Below are positions 9,492-15,593 of a DNA stretch of 15,593 nucleotides, piece by piece (position 1 is the first letter of the stretch; each line of letters starts with the position of its first letter). This DNA is from Actinomycetes bacterium. Lineage in GTDB: Bacteria > Actinomycetota > Actinomycetes > Actinomycetales > Microbacteriaceae. Location: the NCBI GenBank assembly GCA_023436775.1, contig JAEZHW010000020.1, positions 1 through 15,593 on the forward strand, in the 5' to 3' direction. A program made the position numbers and the translations under genes. The notes under the pieces are model-generated. The model saw nothing but the letters and a program-made list of their open reading frames with translations, was not told the origin of the DNA and did not search any database.

Positions 9492-10448
9492 ATGCCGGTA
9501 CCGGGTGCATCCAGAGAGGCGGCGGCCGAGCGCGAAATGCTCGTGCGCGTGGCCTGGCTCTACTATCGCGACGAGTTGACGCAGGCAGAGATTGCCGAGC
9601 AGATGCACGTGTCCCGCCCGACCGTCGCCCGCCTGCTCGACCGCGCCCGCCGTACCGGAGTGGTCCGGATCGAAATCGACACCACCGGATATGGCGGGGT
9701 AGAGCTCGGCGCCCGCATTCGGCAGCGCTACGGCATTCGTGATGTGGTCGTGGTGCCCTCCGAAGGACGCATGGTCTCCGGCGAGGCGATCAATAGCCGC
9801 ATCGCGATTGAAGCGGCCTCATACCTACGTCGCTATCTCGCACCGGGCGCCGTCGTCGGTATTGGTTGGGGGGACACGGTGCTGCGCACCATGCTCGCCC
9901 TGCGTCGGGAGCACCTCAACGGCGTCACCTTCGCAACCCTCACCGGCGGCATCGACGCCTACACCACTCGCATTAGTGGCGCCACGAACAATGGTGTCGC
10001 CGACTTCATCCGTTTCGTACCATCGCCGCTGCTGGCGTCCAGTCCGGAAAGTGCGGCCGTGCTGCGGGAAGAACGCGCGGTCACTGCGGTGGTGGATCTG
10101 GCTCGCTCGGCGGATGCCACGCTGATCGGTATTGGTGCGGCGATTCCGAACGCGACCATCCTGCAAAACGGCCTGGTCACCCGAGAACAGCTCTACAGCT
10201 ATCAGGCACAGGGTGCCGTAGGGGACATTCTGGGCGAGTGGTACGACCAGCGCGGCCGCGTCCTCGCCGTTGACCTGCAGAAGATCCGTGTGGGCATCGC
10301 AATCCGAGAACTGCGCTCGATGCGCAACGTGATTGCCGTGGCTGGCGGCATCGACAAGACCGAGGCCATCAAGGGCGCACTCGAAGGCGGCTACATCGAC
10401 ATCCTGATTACCAGCGAGGATGTCGCCCGCGAACTCGCTGATTCCTAG
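9492..10448 (+). CDS. SorC/DeoR-family (LsrR-like) transcriptional regulator
   Basis: Sugar-phosphate-responsive regulator of 318 residues. Residues about 29-58 carry the helix-turn-helix, LTQAEIAEQMHVSRPTVARLL and then RARRTGVVRI. The C-terminal SorC effector-binding domain shows GIGWGDTVLRTM, LTGGIDAYTTR, IGIGAAIPNATI, GDILGEWYDQ and the closing VAGGIDKTEAIKGALEGG and DILITSEDVA blocks. The frame is open back to a GTG at 9411, but that codon lies inside the palindromic operator. The ATG at 9492, preceded by a GGGGAAGGGTGG purine tract, is the better start. Placed between a divergent kinase operon and a sugar importer, both with matching operators, it most likely controls both and itself. 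The effector may be rhamnulose 1-phosphate, by analogy with family members that sense phosphorylated sugars (inference). Confidence 0.9.
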   Translation: MPVPGASREAAAEREMLVRVAWLYYRDELTQAEIAEQMHVSRPTVARLLDRARRTGVVRIEIDTTGYGGVELGARIRQRYGIRDVVVVPSEGRMVSGEAINSRIAIEAASYLRRYLAPGAVVGIGWGDTVLRTMLALRREHLNGVTFATLTGGIDAYTTRISGATNNGVADFIRFVPSPLLASSPESAAVLREERAVTAVVDLARSADATLIGIGAAIPNATILQNGLVTREQLYSYQAQGAVGDILGEWYDQRGRVLAVDLQKIRVGIAIRELRSMRNVIAVAGGIDKTEAIKGALEGGYIDILITSEDVARELADS

Positions 10449-10536
10449 GCTGCTCGCCGACCCGGTGAGGGCTGCGGACGGCCTCGCAGCACGGCGTCTC
10501 CTCAGGCGTCGGCACGCCGCTGTGGGTTCCGTCTGG

Positions 10537-10560
10537 CCTCAACGCTGAGGTGTCTTCAGT
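10537..10560 (+). terminator. Weak candidate terminator after the SorC-family gene
   Basis: CCTCA (10537-10541) and TGAGG (10546-10550) form a 5-bp stem with a 4-nt loop, followed by TGTCTTCAGT. The stem is short and the T-content modest, so termination here is uncertain; the nearby stem at 10471-10490 is an alternative with no T-run. Confidence 0.25.
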
Positions 10561-10623
10561 TCCGCCTAGAGTGGTCGCGCTCTCATTCCCAGAGACCGGG
10601 ACAGCCCCTGCGCAAGCCAGGAT

Positions 10624-10721
10624 GCAAACCTGCACATCTGTTCGGGGTACGGTGGTGTTTTTCAAGGGAACCCCTGAACAAATGTTCATGCGGTGGACAT
10701 TGGTTTGCAAACGTGCAGATC
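10624..10721 (+). repeat. Pair of GCAAAC-containing direct repeats in the importer promoter region
   Basis: GCAAACCTGCACATC (10624-10638) and GCAAACGTGCAGATC (10707-10721) match at 13 of 15 positions, in the same orientation and 83 bp apart, close to eight helical turns. CGGGGT follows each copy after a short gap. The second copy overlaps the -35 and spacer of the proposed promoter and includes the perfect palindrome GTTTGCAAAC (10703-10712). This looks like a binding site for a second regulator, possibly allowing looping; identity unknown. Confidence 0.45.
10675..10688. promoter_or_regulatory. Operator matching the one at 9411-9426
   Basis: TGAACAAATGTTCA repeats the TGAACA-NN-TGTTCA core with a different central dinucleotide. 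It lies 121 bp upstream of the ATPase start codon and about 58 bp upstream of the proposed transcription start. A weaker relative, TGCACATCTGTTCG (10631-10644), agrees with the 9412-9425 site at 11 of 14 positions and is centred 44 bp further upstream. Probably bound by the SorC-family regulator encoded just upstream. Confidence 0.65.
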
Positions 10722-10733
10722 CGGGGTTAGTCT
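10705..10733 (+). promoter_or_regulatory. Candidate promoter of the importer operon
   Basis: TTGCAA (10705-10710) and TAGTCT (10728-10733) are spaced by 17 bp. The -35 box matches four of six consensus bases and the -10 fits TANNNT. Transcription would start near 10740, leaving a leader of about 70 nt. The overlap with the palindrome GTTTGCAAAC is expected for a regulated promoter but also makes the -35 assignment less certain. Confidence 0.35.
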
Positions 10734-10808
10734 CTCGACAACGATCAGCGAGGATCCTGCCGACCTCCGGCGTAGGGCCCTCCGCTCATCAGGAAGGCGA
10801 CACAGAGC

Positions 10809-12335
10809 ATGGCGAAGGAATCGGCGGCACAGACGGTGCCGCCCCGCCTCAGCATTCGAGGCGTGGCCAAGAACTTTGAGGCGGTGCAAGCACTCCGCGG
10901 CGTGAGCTTCGACCTCGCGCCGGGTGAGGTGCACGCACTCGTCGGTGAAAACGGCGCGGGCAAGTCCACCCTCGTGAGCATCATCACGGGCCTGCAGACC
11001 GCCAGCGCTGGCGAGGTACTGCTGGACGGCGAGCCGATCCACTTTCGCACGCCGCTGGAGGCGCGCGCGGCTGGTGTTGCCGCGGTCTACCAGGACCCCA
11101 AGCTTTTCCCGCACCTCTCGGTTGCGGAGAACATCGTGACGGGTCAGTACCCGAAGCGTGGTGCCTTCCTGGACACCAAGGCGATGCGAGCACGTGCCAA
11201 GGCGCTGCTCGAAGAGGTCGGCTACCCGCTCGACGTGGACCGACTCGTGGCCGGCCTCACCGTCGCCGAAGCACAGTTCGTGGAAATCGCTCGTGCGCTT
11301 TCGACGGACCTGAAGCTGCTCATCCTGGACGAGCCCACCAGCGCCCTCACCCCGGGTGAGGCCAGCAAGCTCTACGAGGTCGTCCACCGCCTCAAGGCGC
11401 GTGGCACCACCGTGGTCTGGATCTCGCACCGCATGGAAGAGATCCGCATGCTCGCTGACACCATCACGGTGCTCCGCGACGGTGGCCACGTTGCCACCCG
11501 CGCCAAGGCGGACCTGAGCGACGCCGAGATGATCAAGCTCATGGTTGGTCGCGAGGTTGTCCTGGAGCAGGTCGCTCGCGAGGAAGAGCTCGGCGAGGTG
11601 CGTCTCGAGGTCGAGGGCCTCAGCGCTCCCGGCACGTTCGACAACATCAGCTTCTCGGTGCGCGCTGGCGAGATCGTCGGTGTGGCCGGCCTGGTCGGTT
11701 CTGGCCGTTCCGAGATCGCCCAAGCCATCTTCGGCCTCACCAAGGGCGTCACCGGCACCGTGAAGATCAACGGCGAAGTCGTCAAGCCTAAGAAGCCGGG
11801 CCAGATGGCGAACCTCGGTGTGGTCTACCTGCCGGAAGACCGTGACCACGAGGGCATCATCTCGCCGCTGAGCATCCAGGACAACATTGCCCTGCCGAGC
11901 CTGAAGAAGCTGAGCAAGTTTGGCTTCATGCAGCGTCGCAGCGAGCGTGAGATGGCGCTCGAGCAGAAGGAAGCCCTGAGCATCAAGGGCGCGATCGAAG
12001 CTCCGGTGTCGTCGCTGTCCGGTGGTAACCGCCAGAAGGTGGCGATTGCTCGCTGGCTCGCGGTCGGCCCGAACGTTCTCCTGCTGGACGAGCCCACGCA
12101 CGGTATCGACGTCGGCACGAAGGCTCAGGTCCACGACATCATGCGCGACCTGGCCCGCAAGCAGCGGATGGCCATCCTGATGGTCTCCTCGGACATGCCG
12201 GAGGTGCTCGCCGTCAGCGACCGCGTCCTGGTGATCTCGCGTGGCCGCCTCGCCGCAGACATTGACATCGCCGACGCAACCCAGGAGAACATCCTGGCCG
12301 CGGCAACCGGTACCGCCAGGGAGGCAGCAGAATGA
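10809..12335 (+). CDS. rhaT: Sugar ABC importer, twin ATP-binding subunit (rhamnose type)
   Basis: Cytoplasmic ATPase of 508 residues with two fused ABC domains, as in RbsA, XylG and LsrA (CUT2 family). The first domain has Walker A GENGAGKST (46-54), a signature-like LTVAEAQ and Walker B LLILDEPTSAL (about 170). The second has a degenerate Walker A, GLVGSGRSE (about 295), lacking the Lys, then LSGGNRQKVAIARWL (about 403) and LLLLDEPTHGIDVG. The degenerate second site is normal for this family. The start has AGGAAGG 11 nt upstream. The stop overlaps the next start by ATGA, so translation is coupled. The rhamnose assignment rests on the binding protein and rhaB; the symbol follows Rhizobium usage, not the E. 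coli proton symporter of the same name. Confidence 0.9.
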   Translation: MAKESAAQTVPPRLSIRGVAKNFEAVQALRGVSFDLAPGEVHALVGENGAGKSTLVSIITGLQTASAGEVLLDGEPIHFRTPLEARAAGVAAVYQDPKLFPHLSVAENIVTGQYPKRGAFLDTKAMRARAKALLEEVGYPLDVDRLVAGLTVAEAQFVEIARALSTDLKLLILDEPTSALTPGEASKLYEVVHRLKARGTTVVWISHRMEEIRMLADTITVLRDGGHVATRAKADLSDAEMIKLMVGREVVLEQVAREEELGEVRLEVEGLSAPGTFDNISFSVRAGEIVGVAGLVGSGRSEIAQAIFGLTKGVTGTVKINGEVVKPKKPGQMANLGVVYLPEDRDHEGIISPLSIQDNIALPSLKKLSKFGFMQRRSEREMALEQKEALSIKGAIEAPVSSLSGGNRQKVAIARWLAVGPNVLLLDEPTHGIDVGTKAQVHDIMRDLARKQRMAILMVSSDMPEVLAVSDRVLVISRGRLAADIDIADATQENILAAATGTAREAAE

Positions 12336-13372
12336 GCGGCTCGAACGCGACCACCCCTTCGTTGAAGGAGCGGCTCGGCTTCACCGGTGGTGCCGCCGCC
12401 CTGCGGGTGCGCTTCTTCGGCGTGATCGGCTTCCTGGTGGCGCTGATCGTGATCTTCACCACCATGTCGGACCGGTTCCTCACCGGTGACAACTGGCGCA
12501 GCATCCTGTTCAGTGCCGCGATCCTGATGGTGATCGCCGCCTCGCAGGCCATCGTGGTGCTCACCGGCAACCTGGACCTCTCGGTCGGTTCGATCATGGG
12601 TCTGGTCGCCTATGTCGTCTACGACATCGGTGGCATGAACGAGGCCTTTGGCCCGTTCGCGATCCCCTTCGGCCTGCTGATCGGTCTGGTCCTCGGCGCC
12701 ATCAATGGCTACCTGGTGGCCTACCTTGAGATCCCGTCGATCGTGGCCACGCTGGGTACGCTCTCGGTCTACCGCGGCTTCGTGTCCTTCTACGCGAACG
12801 CACAGCAGGTCACGGTCGAGGAGCTGCCGCGCTACATGCGTGACCTCGCGCAGGCCACCTGGCTCGGGCTGCCGGCCTACGTCTGGGTCGCGGTCGCGGT
12901 CGTGCTGCTGGTTGCGCTGGTCTTGCGCCGCACCCCGTGGGGTCGTCAGGTCTACGCCTACGGCTCGAACCCGAAGGCGGCCTATTTCTTCGGTCTGAAC
13001 AGTCGCCGCATCATCCTGCAGGCCTACGCGGTCTCGGGCATGGTTGCCGCCTTCGGCGGTCTGCTGCTCGGTGCGCAGATCGGCAACATCAACTCGCTGC
13101 TGGCCAACGGCTGGGAGATGCAGGCACTGGCCGCGGTCGTGATCGGTGGCGTGAGCATCTGGGGTGGTTCGGGCAGCGTGATCGGTGCCGCCATTGGTGC
13201 CATCGTGCTCGCGACTATCAACAACGGTCTGGTGCTGCTGCACGTGCAGGAGTTCTACCGCCTGCTGATTCAGGGCACGGCCATCATCGTCGCTGTTGGG
13301 GTCGACGCGATCGTGCAACGCAAGGTTCTGAGCGCCACCACGCGGCGTCGCATCATGGAGGTTGAGCAGTGA
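12332..13372 (+). CDS. rhaP: Sugar ABC importer permease 1
   Basis: Integral inner-membrane subunit of 346 residues from the branched-chain/CUT2 permease family. Several hydrophobic spans are visible, beginning FFGVIGFLVALIVIF (about residues 28-42). Hallmarks are VVLTGNLDLSVGSIMGL, the coupling-region motif INGYLVAYLEIPSIVATLGTL followed by YRG, and GGVSIWGGSGSVIGAAIGA. The ribosome-binding site AGGGAGG lies at 12318-12324 inside the ATPase gene. It is coupled to both neighbours (ATGA before, GTGA after) and probably pairs with the next protein as a heterodimeric channel. Substrate cannot be read from the permease itself. Confidence 0.9.
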   Translation: MSGSNATTPSLKERLGFTGGAAALRVRFFGVIGFLVALIVIFTTMSDRFLTGDNWRSILFSAAILMVIAASQAIVVLTGNLDLSVGSIMGLVAYVVYDIGGMNEAFGPFAIPFGLLIGLVLGAINGYLVAYLEIPSIVATLGTLSVYRGFVSFYANAQQVTVEELPRYMRDLAQATWLGLPAYVWVAVAVVLLVALVLRRTPWGRQVYAYGSNPKAAYFFGLNSRRIILQAYAVSGMVAAFGGLLLGAQIGNINSLLANGWEMQALAAVVIGGVSIWGGSGSVIGAAIGAIVLATINNGLVLLHVQEFYRLLIQGTAIIVAVGVDAIVQRKVLSATTRRRIMEVEQ

Positions 13373-14406
13373 AGTCGCTAACCCGCACCTTCCGCTGGGA
13401 GCTGCTCCTCGTCGGACTCATCGTCCTGGCGTTCGTCTGGGGCTCGTTCCTCTCGCCCTACTTCCTGAACGTCAACAACCTGGTGTTCTCGGCGCAGACC
13501 TTCGTGATCTTCGCGCTGATGGCCTTCGGCCTGTTCCCGATTGTGGTGCAGGGCGAGATCGACATCTCGCTGGCCTCGACGCTGGCGGTCGGCTCGGTGC
13601 TCTTCGCTACCTTCTCGGTGAACGGCATCCCGCTGGCGGTGGCGCTTCCGGTGGTCATCGCGATCTGCGCCGCCCTCGGCGCCATCAACGGCTATCTGGT
13701 GGCCTACCTGGGTCTGCCGTCGCTGGCGGTCACGCTCGGTACGTTGGGCGCCTACCGCGGTCTGGCGTACATCCTGGCCGGTGACGCTGGCGTGACCGGC
13801 ATTACCGAGGAGTACACCCAGATCGCGCAGATCTGGATCGCCGGCATTCCGCTGCTGCTGCTGCTGATCCCGGTGGTGGCCTTGCTGTTCGGCGTGCTGA
13901 TGGGGTGGACCCGCTTCGGTCGCGCCAGCTACGCCCTCGGCAACAGCGCGGACGCGTCGCGCATGGCCGGTATGAACGTGAATCTGAACCGAGTCGGTGC
14001 GTACGCGCTGGCTGGTGCAATGTCTGGCCTCGCCGGTCTGGTCTGGGTCGCCCAGTACCAGTCGGCTCGTGGCGACAATGCGGACGGCACGATTCTGTTC
14101 GTGGTGACCGCGGTCGTCCTGGGCGGTGTCTCGATCAAGGGTGGCTCTGGCCGTGCCCTTGGTGTGTTCCTCGCCCTCCTGCTGCTGGCGACGCTGCAGA
14201 CCGGTATGCGCCTGGCAAACGTGCCGGGTACGAGCCAGACGCTCGTGATCGGTCTGCTGCTGATCCTCAGCGTTGGTGTCCCAAGTCTGGTCTCGCAACT
14301 GCGTCAGCGGTTCGGGGCAAAGAAGCCTGCAACGCCCGCAATCCTGCCCAGTGAAGGGGAGACGGCTGCCTCGGAGGGTGCTTCGGCACCGGCCGAGAAG
14401 GTCTAA
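13369..14406 (+). CDS. rhaQ: Sugar ABC importer permease 2
   Basis: Second membrane subunit, 345 residues, paralogous to the preceding gene: the segment INGYLVAYLGLPSLAVTLGTL recurs almost unchanged at the DNA level, and FPIVVQGEIDISLASTL corresponds to the first permease's GNLDLSVGS motif. GGVSIKGGSGRALGVFLALLL closes the channel region. The C-terminus carries a hydrophilic Ala/Glu/Pro-rich tail of about 28 residues (from KKPATPAILP) not seen in the partner. The GTG start (GTGA overlap) is supported by GGAGG at 13357-13361. Confidence 0.9.
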   Translation: MKSLTRTFRWELLLVGLIVLAFVWGSFLSPYFLNVNNLVFSAQTFVIFALMAFGLFPIVVQGEIDISLASTLAVGSVLFATFSVNGIPLAVALPVVIAICAALGAINGYLVAYLGLPSLAVTLGTLGAYRGLAYILAGDAGVTGITEEYTQIAQIWIAGIPLLLLLIPVVALLFGVLMGWTRFGRASYALGNSADASRMAGMNVNLNRVGAYALAGAMSGLAGLVWVAQYQSARGDNADGTILFVVTAVVLGGVSIKGGSGRALGVFLALLLLATLQTGMRLANVPGTSQTLVIGLLLILSVGVPSLVSQLRQRFGAKKPATPAILPSEGETAASEGASAPAEKV

Positions 14407-14408
14407 CC

Positions 14409-14425
14409 CCGGCGGTCGCTGCCGG
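14409..14425 (+). other. Intercistronic stem-loop before the binding-protein gene
   Basis: CCGGC (14409-14413) and GCCGG (14421-14425) form a 5-bp stem with a 7-nt loop, right after the permease stop and 52 bp before the next ATG. There is no T-run. Hairpins at this place often separate transcript stabilities so that the binding protein is made in excess; here that is inference. Confidence 0.3.
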
Positions 14426-14477
14426 AAAGGTCGTGCTTCAAGAGTGGTGCGACTCACAACAATTAAGGAAGGTTGAC

Positions 14478-15530
14478 ATGTTCAATCGCAATCGACAGGG
14501 TCGTCGTTTGACCCGCTTTGCAGCCACGGCGGCTGCGGCGGCGCTGGTTCTCGCCGGCTGCTCGACCACCGCTCCCGGTGGCGACAACGGAGAGGCTCCG
14601 GCAGCTGAGGACGTCAAGATCTTCATGGCTCCGAAGTTCACCGGTCTGGCCTACTTCGAGGTCGCTCGCGTCGGTGGTGAGGACGCTGGTAAGGACCTCG
14701 GCATCGATTTCCAGTACATCGGTTCGGACAAGCCGGACGCTACTGAGCAGATCGCTACCCTGACCAACGCCATCCCGCAGGCCCCGAGCGCCCTGGTGGT
14801 TTCGGCCATCGACGGTGACGCCGTTGCTCCGGCCCTGAAGCAGGCCCGCCAGCAGGGCATCAAGGTTGTGACCTACGACGCCGACGCAGCAGTCGACGCC
14901 CGCGACCTGTTCGTGAACCAGATGTCCTACCCGCTGGCCGCCCAGGTCATGCTGGACGCTGCGCTGATGAACTCGCCCGAGGGTGGCCTCGTGGCCTTCA
15001 TCTCGGCTTCGCCGACGGCTCCGAACCACACGGCGCACGTGAGGATCATGAAGGAACTGATCGACACCGACCCGAAGTACTCGAGCCTGAGCTACATCGA
15101 CACTGTGCAGTTCGCTGGTGACGACGACGCCAAGAGCCAGGAAATCGCCCTGAACCTGATCCAGGCGAACCCGGACCTCAAGGTCATCATCTCCTCGTCG
15201 GCTGTCTCGGCTCCGGCCGCCCAGCAGGCAATCGTCAACGCTGGCCTGGCCGGCAAGGTGTGGGCCACCGGCTTCGCCCTGCCCAGCTCGGTTAAGGAGT
15301 TCCTGAAGAGCGGCGCCTCCAAGGCATTCGCGCTGTGGGACCCGGCAGAGCTCGGCTACGTCGCCACCATGGCCGCCTACCAGCTCGCCACCGGCCAGAT
15401 CACCACGGCCGAGGGCCAGGTCATCGACGCTGGCAAGGCGGGCACGTACACCGTGGGCAAGGACGGCGAAGTGCTGTACGACAAGCCGCTCGTCTTCACC
15501 CCGGAGAACATCGACCAGTACGACTTCTAA
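14478..15530 (+). CDS. rhaS: Sugar-binding lipoprotein of the ABC importer (rhamnose type)
   Basis: Extracellular substrate-capture protein of 350 residues. The N-terminus is a lipoprotein signal: arginine-rich n-region, AATAAAAALVLAGC with Cys28 in the LAGC lipobox, then a Ser/Thr/Gly/Glu linker. The type 1 periplasmic-binding fold follows. MAPKFTGLAYFEVARVGGEDAG, the ALWDPAELGYVATMAAYQLATGQ block and the closing VFTPENIDQYDF agree with rhamnose-binding RhaS proteins; LsrB (AI-2) is related but differs in the ALW(D/N)P..LGY block. The ATG has AAGGAAGG 5 nt upstream, so it is preferred over an in-frame GTG at 14433. Frequent GGT, GCT and CGT codons suggest strong expression. Sugar identity is inferred from these motifs and from rhaB. 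Confidence 0.85.
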   Translation: MFNRNRQGRRLTRFAATAAAAALVLAGCSTTAPGGDNGEAPAAEDVKIFMAPKFTGLAYFEVARVGGEDAGKDLGIDFQYIGSDKPDATEQIATLTNAIPQAPSALVVSAIDGDAVAPALKQARQQGIKVVTYDADAAVDARDLFVNQMSYPLAAQVMLDAALMNSPEGGLVAFISASPTAPNHTAHVRIMKELIDTDPKYSSLSYIDTVQFAGDDDAKSQEIALNLIQANPDLKVIISSSAVSAPAAQQAIVNAGLAGKVWATGFALPSSVKEFLKSGASKAFALWDPAELGYVATMAAYQLATGQITTAEGQVIDAGKAGTYTVGKDGEVLYDKPLVFTPENIDQYDF

Positions 15531-15545
15531 GTCGTCTGATCACCT

Positions 15546-15591
15546 GGGGGGGCCGCGGGGGGGGGGGCCCCCCCCCCCCCGGGGGGGGGGG
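15546..15591. other. G/C homopolymer runs at the window edge, probable artefact
   Basis: After the rhaS-type stop codon come runs of 7 G (15546-15552), 11 G (15557-15567), 13 C (15568-15580) and 11 G (15581-15591). Such G/C homopolymers with mirror symmetry are not typical of genomic DNA and commonly appear at contig ends. A real GC-rich terminator hairpin downstream of the operon may have caused the assembly to fail here. Confidence 0.7.
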
Positions 15592-15593
15592 CG

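Larger units (their letters stand above)
10449..10808. other. 360-bp control region upstream of the importer operon
   Basis: No gene is seen here. The left half has small stems: GCTGCG/CGCAGC (10471-10490), GGCGT/ACGCC (10505-10518) and CCTCA/TGAGG (10537-10550, followed by TGTCTTCAGTT), the last a weak candidate terminator for the regulator gene. The right half holds the operator 10675-10688, its weaker relative at 10631-10644, two GCAAAC direct repeats and a plausible promoter at 10705-10733. The ribosome-binding site of the ATPase gene is AGGAAGG at 10791-10797. Confidence 0.65.

Noticed and set aside
10686..12134. Open frame of 482 codons opposite the importer ATPase gene
   Set aside because: Antisense shadow with biased composition and no recognisable motif; the plus strand shows two full ABC domains.
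12696..13712. Near-identical stretches of about 30 bp in the two permease genes as a repeat element
   Set aside because: They encode the same conserved INGYLVAYL motif of paralogous permeases; gene duplication plus protein constraint explains the match.

Overview
The window is chromosomal DNA from a high-GC Gram-positive bacterium, most likely an actinobacterium. GC content is high throughout. Shine-Dalgarno sites are AGGAGG-like, many starts are GTG, genes are tightly packed with ATGA/GTGA overlaps, and the protein set (class II fructose bisphosphatase GlpX, LacI and SorC regulators, a lipoprotein sugar-binding protein) fits that phylum. I cannot assign a genus. I see no phage genes, transposases, integrases, CRISPR arrays or complete RNA genes.

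Left part (1-4537). A GC-rich hairpin at the left edge probably ends a gene outside the window. A LacI-family regulator (151-1188, +) follows. It meets, stop codon to stop codon, a leftward three-gene set: glpX (3182-4198), an alpha/beta hydrolase of the monoacylglycerol lipase type (2247-3107) and a lipoate-protein ligase (1185-2237). The ligase appears to carry its accessory domain at the N-terminus. The 339 bases upstream of glpX hold a perfect 13-bp inverted repeat, a perfect 14-bp palindrome and competing hairpins just ahead of the next gene.

Middle (4538-6922). A 794-residue UvrA-like twin-ATPase protein with four CxxC zinc modules but a shortened first half. It resembles UvrA2/DrrC-type proteins more than repair UvrA. 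Its 3' end overlaps the end of rhaB by 28 bp.

Right part (6895-15530). A sugar locus best read as L-rhamnose uptake and catabolism. Leftward are a D-2-hydroxyacid-dehydrogenase-family gene (8337-9347) and rhamnulokinase rhaB (6895-8319). Divergent from them is a SorC-family regulator (9492-10448), then a four-gene ABC importer: twin ATPase (10809-12335), two permeases (12332-13372 and 13369-14406) and a lipoprotein binding protein (14478-15530). Two copies of TGAACA-NN-TGTTCA, one between the divergent genes and one ahead of the importer, form a likely SorC-type operator set, and a third weaker copy lies nearby. The importer promoter region also holds a different pair of GCAAAC-containing direct repeats, suggesting a second regulatory input. 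Isomerase and aldolase genes are not in the window and may lie beyond its right edge.

The last about 48 bases are long runs of G and C. They look like a contig-end artefact, possibly at a strong terminator. I did not find a clearly new defence or mobile system. The most interesting points are the operator architecture, the SorC regulator and hydroxyacid dehydrogenase in a rhamnose locus, and the leader structures of glpX and the UvrA-like gene.
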